A DNA stretch of 64,000 nucleotides from Fibrobacter sp. UWB13 (GTDB lineage: Bacteria > Fibrobacterota > Fibrobacteria > Fibrobacterales > Fibrobacteraceae). The stretch is from positions 1,240,001 through 1,304,000 of the forward strand of contig NZ_FXAX01000001.1 of NCBI RefSeq assembly GCF_900177805.1, given 5' to 3'. A program made the translations under genes and the position numbers. This document shows positions 1-7,729 of this stretch, in pieces. The notes beneath the pieces were generated by a model that made no database searches, was not told the DNA's origin, and saw only the letters and a list, made by a program, of their open reading frames with translations. Within the stretch, counting starts at the first letter, position 1. Each line of letters starts with the position of its first letter.

Positions 1-1340
1 TTGTAGTGGTTATCGGAATCACCACCATTATATTCTGCAACGATAAATTCCAAATTTGAATACTTTGTTGTAATCGTATTGAACAAATTTTTCCACTTAT
101 CGGGAGTGCCGTCACCATATGCTGTGTAAGCAGAGAAACCCATCACGTCAGCAGGGATTTTATAGTCATCAAAGATGACGCCCATCCACCATTTTACCGT
201 TTCTGCCTGGCGGATACGTTCAATGTGAAGCACCGTTTTCGTTGTCGGCGAAACTTCCTTGACCGCCTTGATGCCCGCATTGAAATACTTGGCGGCATTC
301 GCCTTGCCCGCCGAAGTCCCCATATCGCCATTGACGGAAGTTGCAGCCTTATCGACGCCATTACCCCAGCAATCTGTTTTGCTGTTTGGCTTGTGAATCA
401 AGATGCCCGGAGTTGTTTCATTGCCCACTTGCACCATGTCCGGCGTTGCGCCAGCATTCTTAAGTGCAATCATCAAATCCTTGGTGTATGCGTACACGGA
501 ATCCGCCATCGCATCAGCGTTGTTCACGTTACGCCAGCGTTCGGGGATAATCTGTTTGCCAGGATCCGCCCAGACATCGCTGTAATGGATATCAACGAGA
601 AGCCCCATGCCAGCCGCTTTGACTTTCTTGGCAAAAGCAACAACGTGGTCTTTGTCACCATACGCTTCGGAATCATGACCGCAACCGCTCGCCGCATAAC
701 CGTACTTTGCCTTGGGCGAAACAAACGTGCGCAAACGAATGGAGTTGAATCCGTGTTTTTTCAGAATTGTGAAGATATCGCTTTCTTTGCCATCGACATC
801 GTAAAACTTCGTATTATTTCGTTCGTATTCCTGGACTTCGGAAATATCGGCGCCATTGTAGAAATCAATTTTTATAGGTTGTGCAGAAGATGAACTAGGT
901 GTTTCCGAAGAACTGATCGCTTGCGATGACGAGGATTCTATTGCAGAAGAGGGTTGCGACGCATTAGAAGACGACGATGATTCAGCCGCCGATGACTGAG
1001 CTTCGGACGAGGAGGAACTCTGCAACGTTTCAGACGACGTCGGTTCTACCGCAGACGATGTCGCCACGGCTGAAGACGATTCCGTCCCTGCCGACAAAGA
1101 AGTTTCCGAGGACGAGGGGCCACCCACATTTTGACTAGAGGACGATAAATTTTCAACAGACGACGAGGATTCTTGAGCCGAGGACTCCGGCACGCTCGAT
1201 GAAGATTCTAACGATTCCTGCGCAGACGAAGAACTTAAAGCATAAACAGGTGACAATGCCGTATCGTCACCACAAGATTGCATTAGCAAAGCAACAGAAG
1301 CGCAAGACACGCACGCCGCAAGATTTTTCAAAAACTTCAT
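1..1340 (-). CDS. GH53 endo-beta-1,4-galactanase lipoprotein (3' part outside window)
   Basis: Reads leftwards from an ATG at 1338-1340 and runs off the window edge, so about 446 residues are visible and the end is missing. An N-terminal signal ending LLMQSCGDD suggests an outer-membrane lipoprotein with Cys about residue 23. Residues 35-155 are a Ser/Glu/Ala-rich linker. The catalytic domain starts near residue 158 (YNGADISEV). It carries GH53 landmarks: FNSIRLRTF, LLVDIHYSDVWADPGKQ, VQVGNE with the acid/base Glu near 308, and FIVAEY with the nucleophile Glu near 436. GH53 enzymes cut beta-1,4-galactan side chains of pectin. Family assignment is firm; extracellular surface location is inferred from the lipobox. 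It stands alone and is transcribed divergently from the methyltransferase gene at 1469. Confidence 0.9.
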   Translation of the reverse strand, partial: MKFLKNLAACVSCASVALLMQSCGDDTALSPVYALSSSSAQESLESSSSVPESSAQESSSSVENLSSSSQNVGGPSSSETSLSAGTESSSAVATSSAVEPTSSETLQSSSSSEAQSSAAESSSSSNASQPSSAIESSSSQAISSSETPSSSSAQPIKIDFYNGADISEVQEYERNNTKFYDVDGKESDIFTILKKHGFNSIRLRTFVSPKAKYGYAASGCGHDSEAYGDKDHVVAFAKKVKAAGMGLLVDIHYSDVWADPGKQIIPERWRNVNNADAMADSVYAYTKDLMIALKNAGATPDMVQVGNETTPGILIHKPNSKTDCWGNGVDKAATSVNGDMGTSAGKANAAKYFNAGIKAVKEVSPTTKTVLHIERIRQAETVKWWMGVIFDDYKIPADVMGFSAYTAYGDGTPDKWKNLFNTITTKYSNLEFIVAEYNGGDSDNHY

Positions 1341-1357
1341 ACCAACCCAATCCTATT

Positions 1358-1392
1358 AAAGGAGATTTCCGCTCAGAGGCGGGAATGACATA
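1358..1392. repeat. REP-like palindrome, degenerate copy
   Basis: AAAGGAGATTTCCGC followed by GCGGGAATGACA forms a short stem between the divergent GH53 and methyltransferase genes. It resembles the clearer copies at 2803, 10351, 39993, 40034 and 59599. Confidence 0.55.
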
Positions 1393-1468
1393 CATAAAAA
1401 TACATCTTAATCGCTAATCCTCAAAATTTTAAATTGTAAAATTCCCGCATAAAAATTAAATTTCTAGC

Positions 1469-2863
1469 ATGTTCAACGCGGATTTACTCACTTCGGCTAA
1501 AGTTCAGGATTTCATCAAGCTTGCAACCAAGAAAAAATTGGATGCATTGCAAGTTTCGACGCAGCTAGCCAAGGAATTCAGCAATGAAGAACGAGCCGCC
1601 ATTATGGATTATATGGCGCTTGTGCCGAGATTCCGCGAAAAATTCGGAATCGAGAGTACCGCGTTCCTCCTTTGCGATAAACTAGCGCTGGAACAGAGCA
1701 CCGCGCAAGATATCGGACGCTGGAAAGCAAACTTGTGGCCAAGCGGCCCCGAAGCCGTCGGCAATACTGTTCATGACCTTTGCTGCGGCATGGGAGGCGA
1801 TTCCTTCTTTTTGCCGAAGGAACTGACTGCAATTGGCGTTGACCTCGACGAAAACCGACTTGCAATGTACCGCTACAACAGCAGCGTGATGCGAGGAGTT
1901 TCGCCAGAAGCCAGCAACGCACATACCATCCTCGGAGATGTCCGCGAAGTCGCCAAAGAAAACGATTCCAAGAATGCGACGCCCGCCCGCCCCAAAGCCG
2001 GCTATTTCACGATTGACCCCGCCCGCCGAGCCATCGAAGGCGAGAACCAGCGCGATCTGCGCAATCTTACGCCCACATTCGAAGAAGTCATCGAGATTTC
2101 GAAGCATTACAAAGGCGGCATGGCAAAAATCCCGCCCGGCTACCCCATTTGCGAAATTCCGCGAGGCACAGAAATCCTGTACATTGGCTCCCGCACGGAC
2201 TGCCGCGAATGTTTGGTGCTGTTCGGCGAACTCGCCAAGAATCCCGACCATGTCCGCGCCGTGATGGTCGACAAAACAGGGAACGAAATTGCCAACTGGA
2301 CGTTCGCCCGCGACGAGAAGCGCGAAGCCCGCAACGAGAGCGAACAATCGCAATACGACCACAATTACGAGCTCGAAGGCCGCGACCGCATTTACCGCAC
2401 ATCGAGCAGCGAATCCGACTTGCCTCTCGGCGGGATTTCAAAGTTCATCGCAGAACCCGCACCGGTGTTGCTCCGCAGCCACCTCTTTGGAGTGGTCGCC
2501 CTCGCGCACGACGAAACCACGCATCTGATTTCGCCGGGCATAGCTTACGTAACCAGCGAAAAACCACTCCCCTCGCCCGCCTTCGCCAACTACGAGATTT
2601 TGGAATCGTCCGAGATTTCGACAGGCGCCGTCCGCGCGATGCTCAAATCGCACGACATCGGAAAACTCACACTCAAACTCCGAGGCGTCAAAGTCGATCC
2701 CGACCAAGAAATCAAACGCCTCAAGCCCAAAGGCAAAAACTCCGCAACGCTATTCTACACACGCCTCGACGGCGAGAAAATCGCGATACTCGCGAATCCT
2801 GTAAAGGAGATACCCGCCTCCGCGGGCATGACAAGCGGCGGAGCCGCCCCTAAAAACCTATAA
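1469..2863 (+). CDS. THUMP-like class I SAM-dependent methyltransferase
   Basis: 464 residues. An N-terminal helical region is followed by a Rossmann methyltransferase domain: SAM motif I VHDLCCGMGGDS at residues 101-112, acidic loop GVDLDENRL near 123-131, and the motif TIDPARR at 181-187. The C-terminal third (LKLRGVKVDPDQEIKRLK) resembles the THUMP-like domain of the PG_1098-type family, suggesting an RNA substrate, although the substrate is not known to me. The last ~19 residues (EIPASAGMT...) are encoded by an intact REP-like palindrome at 2803-2833 and the stop lies in a heptamer array, so the original gene probably ended earlier. It may be co-transcribed with ung, 15 bp downstream. Confidence 0.8.
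   Translation: MFNADLLTSAKVQDFIKLATKKKLDALQVSTQLAKEFSNEERAAIMDYMALVPRFREKFGIESTAFLLCDKLALEQSTAQDIGRWKANLWPSGPEAVGNTVHDLCCGMGGDSFFLPKELTAIGVDLDENRLAMYRYNSSVMRGVSPEASNAHTILGDVREVAKENDSKNATPARPKAGYFTIDPARRAIEGENQRDLRNLTPTFEEVIEISKHYKGGMAKIPPGYPICEIPRGTEILYIGSRTDCRECLVLFGELAKNPDHVRAVMVDKTGNEIANWTFARDEKREARNESEQSQYDHNYELEGRDRIYRTSSSESDLPLGGISKFIAEPAPVLLRSHLFGVVALAHDETTHLISPGIAYVTSEKPLPSPAFANYEILESSEISTGAVRAMLKSHDIGKLTLKLRGVKVDPDQEIKRLKPKGKNSATLFYTRLDGEKIAILANPVKEIPASAGMTSGGAAPKNL
2803..2833. repeat. REP-like palindrome inside coding sequence
   Basis: AAAGGAGA-TACCCGC-CTCC-GCGGGCA-TGACA. Stem TACCCGC (2811-2817) pairs with GCGGGCA (2822-2828). Same family as the intergenic copies at 10351 and 59599, but here read through as the C-terminal codons of the methyltransferase. 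Confidence 0.8.
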
Positions 2864-2879
2864 CCTACAACCTATACTA
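2855..2879. repeat. short heptamer array
   Basis: AACCTAT-AACCTAC-AACCTAT repeats with 7 bp period and includes the stop codon of the upstream methyltransferase gene. Small member of the heptamer family seen at 7265, 37571, 46231, 46725 and 59542. Confidence 0.5.
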
Positions 2880-3556
2880 TGTCCGTTAAACTTGAAGAAT
2901 CTTGGCTGAAACTGCTCGCCGACCAGTTCGAACAGCCGTATTTTAAGCAAATCAAGGCAAAACTTTTGCAGGAACACGCGGAACATCACGTGGTGTACCC
3001 TCCCGGACCGCAGATTTTTGCAGCACTCGACTATTGCCCTGTCGATAAAGTCAAGGCCGTCATCATCGGACAAGACCCGTACCACAATCCAGGTCAGGCT
3101 CACGGGCTTTGCTTCTCGGTGCCGTTTGGCATTGAACCGCCGCCATCCCTCGTGAACATTTTCCAAGAGCTGCACGACGATCTCGGCATTACACCGCCGC
3201 CACACGGGAACTTGGAAGGCTGGGCTCACCAGGGAATTTTGCTGTTAAACGCCTCGCTCACGGTGCGCGCCCACATGGCGGCAAGTCACGCAGGCATTGG
3301 CTGGCAGCAGTTCACGGACACAATTATCCAGCGCCTTTCGCAGGTTCGCGAGAACCTCGTCTTTTTGCTCTGGGGCAGTTTCGCTATCAAAAAGCAAGTG
3401 CTCATCGCACCCAATCGTGGCCATCTGATTCTCACCGCCCCGCATCCGAGCCCGCTCTCAGCATACCGCGGATTCTTCGGTTGCAAGCACTTTAGCAAAG
3501 CAAACAACTATCTTATCAGCAAGGGGCTCGAACCCATCGACTGGAGCATTAAATAA
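2879..3556 (+). CDS. ung: uracil-DNA glycosylase (family 1)
   Basis: 225 residues, the normal length for family 1 UDG. It removes uracil from DNA, starting base-excision repair. The water-activating motif GQDPYHNPGQAHGLCFSV and the DNA-intercalation loop HPSPLSAYRGFFGCKHFS are both intact, with the catalytic Asp in GQDPYH and His in HPSPLS. ATG start directly follows a heptamer array. Downstream gap to the CDF transporter gene is 14 bp, so the two may share a transcript. Confidence 0.97.
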   Translation: MSVKLEESWLKLLADQFEQPYFKQIKAKLLQEHAEHHVVYPPGPQIFAALDYCPVDKVKAVIIGQDPYHNPGQAHGLCFSVPFGIEPPPSLVNIFQELHDDLGITPPPHGNLEGWAHQGILLLNASLTVRAHMAASHAGIGWQQFTDTIIQRLSQVRENLVFLLWGSFAIKKQVLIAPNRGHLILTAPHPSPLSAYRGFFGCKHFSKANNYLISKGLEPIDWSIK

Positions 3557-3570
3557 ACAAGAGGTTCATC

Positions 3571-4707
3571 ATGGCAAAGAACTGCAATGAAGAAAAGCAC
3601 AACGAAGAAAACCGCAATAAGGTCATCGTCAAGACTAGCGTTGTCGGGATTGTCACCAACGTCATTCTCGCGAGCGTCAAGGCGGTTATCGGCCTTATGG
3701 CTAATTCCATTGCCGTTGTTCTCGATGCCGTAAACAACCTCTCGGACGCGCTCTCGTCCATCATCACAATTGTCGGCAACAAGCTCTCGCGAAAATTGCC
3801 CAACGAAAAGCACCCGCTCGGTTACGGTCGCATTGAATACCTGACCGCCATGCTCATCGCCTCCATCGTGATTTACGCGGGCATCACCTCTTGCGTGGAA
3901 TCGGTCAAGAAAATCATCCACCCCGAAGAAGCCGACTACTCCACCGTTTCGCTTATCATCATCGCCATCGCCGTGGTCGTGAAATTCGTCCTCGGTCGTT
4001 ACGTGAAATCGCAAGGCGAGCGCGTGAATTCCGGTTCACTCATCGCCTCCGGCTCCGATGCTCTCTTTGACGCCATCCTCTCCCTTTCCGTTCTCGCCTC
4101 CGCACTCATCTTCATTTTCACAGGTCTCTCGCTCGAAGCCTACGTCGGCGTTCTGATTTCCATCTTCATTATCAAGGCCGGCTTTGAAATGTTGAAGGAC
4201 ACCGTGAGCGACTTGCTCGGCAAGAAAAATGATAACGAACTCACCAAGCAAATCAAGAGCCTCATCCGCAGCGAAGAAGGCGTCCACGGAGCATACGATC
4301 TCGTCATCAACGATTACGGTCCCGAAAAGAAACTTGCCTCCGTGCACGTGGAACTCCCCGACACCATGACTGTCGCCGACCTGGATTCCCTCACGCGCAA
4401 GCTCGAAAAGAAGGTCTATTGCGAAACAGGCGTCATCCTCACCGCTATCGGCGTTTACTCTTACAACACCCAAAACGACGAATCCGCCAAAATCCGCGAC
4501 ACGATTTTAGACAAAGTCAAGTCACACGATTGGGCGCTCCAGATGCACGGTTTTTACGTGGACATCGAAGCCAAGGAAATGCGCTTTGACGTGGTCATCA
4601 AATTCGGCGTGAACGCACAGGAAGCCCTCGATACAATCAAGAGCGAAGCGGCTGAGCTCTACCCCGACTTCACGATACAGGTTTCACCCGATATCGATTT
4701 GGGGTAA
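3571..4707 (+). CDS. cation diffusion facilitator (CDF) family metal transporter
   Basis: 378 residues. Cytoplasmic-membrane antiporter that exports divalent metal ions in exchange for protons. It has about six hydrophobic segments from residue 20 to 215. Signature LDAVNNLSDALSS at 51-63 supplies the Asn/Asp metal ligands, followed by HPLGYGRIEYL at 81-91. The second metal site is in the helix around SGSDALFDAILS (GSDALFD). The C-terminal cytoplasmic domain (VHGAYDLVINDYGPEKKLASVHVE) is the usual metal-sensing dimerisation fold, followed by an additional C-terminal segment of about 80 residues. Metal specificity cannot be read; the NxxxD first site is typical of Mn/Fe-type or mixed members. 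ATG preceded by AGAGG. Confidence 0.92.
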   Translation: MAKNCNEEKHNEENRNKVIVKTSVVGIVTNVILASVKAVIGLMANSIAVVLDAVNNLSDALSSIITIVGNKLSRKLPNEKHPLGYGRIEYLTAMLIASIVIYAGITSCVESVKKIIHPEEADYSTVSLIIIAIAVVVKFVLGRYVKSQGERVNSGSLIASGSDALFDAILSLSVLASALIFIFTGLSLEAYVGVLISIFIIKAGFEMLKDTVSDLLGKKNDNELTKQIKSLIRSEEGVHGAYDLVINDYGPEKKLASVHVELPDTMTVADLDSLTRKLEKKVYCETGVILTAIGVYSYNTQNDESAKIRDTILDKVKSHDWALQMHGFYVDIEAKEMRFDVVIKFGVNAQEALDTIKSEAAELYPDFTIQVSPDIDLG

Positions 4708-4727
4708 CGCAATTTACGCTCCGTAAT

Positions 4728-5471
4728 TTACTCTCCGCGACTCAGTTTTTCTTCCTGTTCGCGGAGCTTTTTGTATCCAGGGCTTTCAAGCGGAAGGATG
4801 GACGAATCGAGTTTCAGGGGCTTGTAGCCTTTATGATCCTTGGGATCGGTGCGAACAGTCAAAGAGAAAACAGGCTCATTTAATGGAATATCAAATTCAT
4901 AAATGGGGCCTTGCAAAGTTTCTCGAATTCGTCCTTGTTCATCTTTCACAGCGAGATAATTTTGTTCTATTCTTTTGTGGTTTCGAACTTGTCCAGACTC
5001 AATAAGAAGGCTATCACCCGCATAGAAAACACGAACATTCTCATCTGTTGTATCCAGCACTATATTTCGTCCAAACACAGCACTCATAACATTTCCCAAA
5101 GTCAAAGGAGTCATTTCATATACGCACTCCGCATCTAAACCTTCATGATTTTGATTAGAATCAAACAATTTTTCACCTAAAAGAACAGACCTTTGCAAGC
5201 AAAAACTGGGATTATAAAGACCATCTTTATTCCTTGATGCTTGACCAAATGAATAAACAAGTGCTTCCTTGTCAATATTCCCAATCATTCTAAGCGAAGA
5301 ACAGACCAATCGCAGCATATTCCATTCCGCATAAACGTCAATTGTTTGTTTTTCAGGAATCAAAAACGGTTCTTCGGAAGAAAGCCGAGAATGAAGCCAT
5401 TCGCCAGAAACAGGCTTATTTGCACATCCGCAAATAAGTAAAATAAACATTAAGGCAATAATTTTTCTCAT
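4728..5471 (-). CDS. hypothetical lipoprotein, last gene of a three-gene operon
   Basis: 247 residues beginning MRKIIALMFILLICGCANK: a signal peptide with lipobox LICGC, so likely a lipid-anchored envelope protein. The body is soluble and shows no motif I recognise. Its ATG overlaps the stop of the upstream gene as ATGA at 5468-5471, indicating translational coupling. AT-rich (roughly 37-40% GC by eye) relative to the neighbouring ung/CDF genes, which could mean recent acquisition. Convergent with the CDF gene, with a 20 bp gap. Confidence 0.75.
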   Translation of the reverse strand: MRKIIALMFILLICGCANKPVSGEWLHSRLSSEEPFLIPEKQTIDVYAEWNMLRLVCSSLRMIGNIDKEALVYSFGQASRNKDGLYNPSFCLQRSVLLGEKLFDSNQNHEGLDAECVYEMTPLTLGNVMSAVFGRNIVLDTTDENVRVFYAGDSLLIESGQVRNHKRIEQNYLAVKDEQGRIRETLQGPIYEFDIPLNEPVFSLTVRTDPKDHKGYKPLKLDSSILPLESPGYKKLREQEEKLSRGE

Positions 5472-6097
5472 TCGCAGCCATCCATATAAACATCAAACGG
5501 ATACTTTTTTAGCATATCATACAAAGGAATCAGCATATCCAACGGTTTCTTTAACACGACACCATTGCTCCGAAAATCATTGAAATAGAAATTTTTGATA
5601 AAAGAGCCTTCTTTTACAAACCCTAAATATTGAATATTTTCTATTTGCGGTAATTCAGGCCAATCTTTCATAACAGATATTTGAGGATACCGTTCAAAAG
5701 TAATTTTTTTCAAAAAAGAAAAAGCGTTCCCATCATCATTAATTCTTTGCAAACATTTACCAATATTTAATCCACGAATTTTCTTTTTTCGTTCATCCAT
5801 ATACTCTTCGGGATTTGTCCAACGAGATTCTTTCATTTTCGGATATTGAAACAATTCTACACCAGATTCATTTATAAAGAAAAGTTTCAGAGATTCCTTT
5901 TGAGATACAAAAAGGTATATTCCATCGCGGTTCCAATTATACAAGGAATCCTTAAAAAACATTTCCATCGAACCTTTTTTTAGTGTTATTTCGCGATTCA
6001 TCATTTTCTTTGGAACTTCATCAAAAGAACTTTGATTTCCCATTGCTGAATTCACTAAAAAGAAAAAAAGAGACACAATAAACTTTATCTTTTTCAT
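5468..6097 (-). CDS. hypothetical exported protein, middle gene of operon
   Basis: About 209 residues from ATG 6097, chosen because it makes an ATGA overlap with the upstream stop and begins with a clean signal peptide (MKKIKFIVSLFFFLVNSAMG). An in-frame GTG at 6109 is the longer alternative. No Cys follows the signal, so it is probably periplasmic or secreted rather than lipidated. Aromatic- and Lys-rich body without recognised domain. Coupled at both ends to the flanking hypothetical genes, so the three proteins probably act together. Confidence 0.72.
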   Translation of the reverse strand: MKKIKFIVSLFFFLVNSAMGNQSSFDEVPKKMMNREITLKKGSMEMFFKDSLYNWNRDGIYLFVSQKESLKLFFINESGVELFQYPKMKESRWTNPEEYMDERKKKIRGLNIGKCLQRINDDGNAFSFLKKITFERYPQISVMKDWPELPQIENIQYLGFVKEGSFIKNFYFNDFRSNGVVLKKPLDMLIPLYDMLKKYPFDVYMDGCE

Positions 6098-6840
6098 AAA
6101 TCCGAGCACCTTATTTCTTTAATTTTGCCTTCATTCGAACGAATGGAGAAATGTTCGGGATTATCCACAAGTTTATCCCACCAGCATTGCGGAAACTCAT
6201 AATTTGCAAACTCACTAAGCAACAGATAAACTTCTCTATAATAATCTAAAATCACAGATTGAGATTCTTTCTTTATTTTCGAAAAGTCGGGAATTGTAAA
6301 GATCTTTTCTTTTCCACTCTGATCAAAAGCCAACACATAAACATCGTCACCACTACCAGCAGACAGTATCTCAGAATAATTTTTACTCAACAATTCAATC
6401 CATTCCCTGAGTTTAGGCTTTAAAGGAAATGCTTTCGCACAAGCATTTCGATATCTTTCGATATGCTGCAAAAAATGCTGTTTCATGCAATTACCGATAC
6501 GAGTAGATAAAGAAGGATCCGCAGAATATTCCGACGGATCTACAGCAAAATAGAGAGAATCTTCTTCAAATGAAAAATATGCATATTTGTAAACAAAGAA
6601 ACCATCTTTTCGATAAGATGTATAAAAGAAAGTTCCTTGATTGCCAATATTCTTTTCTGGGAACAAAGGACTGACAGCATTAGCAACGCTTTTTGAAATA
6701 TCAAAATATTTGTATAATTCGCTAGCGTCATCTCTATACGAAATATTATGCGAAAAAGATTTCTGAACAAACAGAGTGTCATTCGCACATAAACAAGTCA
6801 CTAATACAAGAATCGTTAACAAAGTTACAATTTTCGCCAT
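6094..6840 (-). CDS. hypothetical exported protein, first gene of operon
   Basis: 248 residues, N-terminal MAKIVTLLTILVLVTCLCAND is a signal peptide, possibly with a weak lipobox (TCLCAN). The rest is Tyr/Phe-rich and soluble, with no family I recognise. It is the promoter-proximal gene of the 4728-6840 operon; its upstream region is the AT-rich spacer holding the triple inverted repeat. The operon's three products all carry export signals, pointing to an envelope function, but nothing more specific is supported. Confidence 0.72.
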   Translation of the reverse strand: MAKIVTLLTILVLVTCLCANDTLFVQKSFSHNISYRDDASELYKYFDISKSVANAVSPLFPEKNIGNQGTFFYTSYRKDGFFVYKYAYFSFEEDSLYFAVDPSEYSADPSLSTRIGNCMKQHFLQHIERYRNACAKAFPLKPKLREWIELLSKNYSEILSAGSGDDVYVLAFDQSGKEKIFTIPDFSKIKKESQSVILDYYREVYLLLSEFANYEFPQCWWDKLVDNPEHFSIRSNEGKIKEIRCSDL

Positions 6841-6969
6841 GCATACCTCAAAAAAATTTCATAAAAAATACACAGCAAAAATCAATATAGGTAATTCGAC
6901 TGCAAGCGAAAATAATCATCCTCCAAAATCCAAGTTGAACAAGTAAAAAAAGCAATTTTTGCATTTTTA

Positions 6970-7006
6970 TGCTACCAAAATCAATTTTTAGTCGTGTTTG
7001 GTAGCA
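6970..7006. repeat. inverted repeat, copy 1 of 3
   Basis: Arms TGCTACCAAA (6970-6979) and TTTGGTAGCA (6997-7006), perfect over 10 bp, separated by exactly 17 nt containing a T5 tract. Confidence 0.85.
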
Positions 7007-7055
7007 TATTTTTTTACTTTGTTCTACAAAATATTTAGCTAACAGGCTTACATAA

Positions 7056-7092
7056 TGTTACCAAATCTAATTTTTCACCCCAATTGGCAACA
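7056..7092. repeat. inverted repeat, copy 2 of 3
   Basis: Arms TGTTACCAAA (7056-7065) and ATTGGCAACA (7083-7092), 8 of 10 paired, again with a 17 nt spacer containing T5. Confidence 0.8.
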
Positions 7093-7150
7093 CATTTTCC
7101 ACAAACAATCTCATATTTAACGATTTTTCATTAAGTTTATCTACAATTTA

Positions 7151-7187
7151 TGCTACCAAAAGGGGATTTTTCACACATTTGGTAGCA
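7151..7187. repeat. inverted repeat, copy 3 of 3
   Basis: Arms TGCTACCAAA (7151-7160) and TTTGGTAGCA (7178-7187), identical to copy 1 in both arms and with the same 17 nt spacing. Copy-to-copy offsets are 86 and 95 bp. Confidence 0.85.
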
Positions 7188-7264
7188 AATTTTCACATTT
7201 TTCCGCACCAAACCACCATATTCGCCTCCCCCTCAAAAAAAAACGCTTAAGAAAGCTTTAACCG

Positions 7265-7379
7265 CCGACCACCAAGCAACACCAATGACAAAAAACAACG
7301 ACTAACGACCATTGACCAATGACCAACAACCAAAGACAAAAATTCCCTAGTAACTAGTAACTAATAACTAGTAACTCAT
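7265..7379. repeat. heptamer repeat array
   Basis: Degenerate units of 7 bp in one orientation, such as ACGACCA, TTGACCA, ATGACCA, ACAACCA, then CTAGTAA, CTAGTAA, CTAATAA, CTAGTAA. Lies directly upstream of the DUF4321-gatA start and may be part of its leader or promoter. Confidence 0.75.
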
Positions 7380-7402
7380 TTCCAAAATACTATATTTGCG
7401 GC

Positions 7403-7729
7403 ATGACTCACAAGAACTCATTGGCACGTGTCGTCCTCTTTATTTTTGTCGGCCTCATTTTAGGCGGCATCATGAGCGAAGCTCTCGGAGCTTTGTTTGG
7501 CGAACTCGGAGTCCTCTTGAACGCCGGTGGATACGATAACAGCGTTCACCACATTTTTACTGCGGCTGCCGATTACAGTATCGGTTTTTCTGGCGATACC
7601 CCGCAGCCCGTCGTCATTGATTTGTACCTCGTCAAATTTGCGCTTGGTTTTGGCTTCAAGGTGAATGCCCTAAGTGCAGTTGGCATGGGTTTAGCTCTTT
7701 ACATCATGAAATGGTCCGGAGAAAGATAA
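7403..7729 (+). CDS. DUF4321 family small membrane protein
   Basis: 108 residues with two hydrophobic segments: residues 9-30 (VVLFIFVGLILGGIMSEALG) and about 84-103. The layout, an N-terminal Gly-rich helix, a polar middle and a C-terminal helix, matches the DUF4321 family, whose function is unknown. The TAA stop overlaps the gatA ATG (TAATG at 7727-7731), so gatA is translationally coupled to it. There is no gatC or gatB next to it in this window. Confidence 0.7.
   Translation: MTHKNSLARVVLFIFVGLILGGIMSEALGALFGELGVLLNAGGYDNSVHHIFTAAADYSIGFSGDTPQPVVIDLYLVKFALGFGFKVNALSAVGMGLALYIMKWSGER

Larger units (their letters stand above)
6841..7402. other. 562 bp AT-rich spacer between divergent genes
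   Basis: No plausible gene on either strand. From left: upstream region of the hypothetical operon, three copies of a 37 bp inverted repeat (6970-7187), then a heptamer array (7265-7379) immediately before the DUF4321 gene. Promoters for both directions must lie here, but I could not assign -35/-10 elements with confidence. Confidence 0.7.

Noticed and set aside
225-893. 222-residue plus-strand open frame
   Set aside because: Lies opposite the GH53 catalytic domain, which carries clear motifs on the minus strand.
6970-7187. possible CRISPR array or IS ends
   Set aside because: Repeats are inverted with a 17 nt centre, only three copies, and there is no transposase or target-site duplication.
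7265-7379. possible CRISPR array
   Set aside because: Units are 7 bp with no spacers of constant length and no cas genes.
7711-7728. longer gatA start at GTG 7711
   Set aside because: Adds MVRRKI inside the previous gene; ATG 7729 gives a TAATG coupling and the conserved N-terminus.
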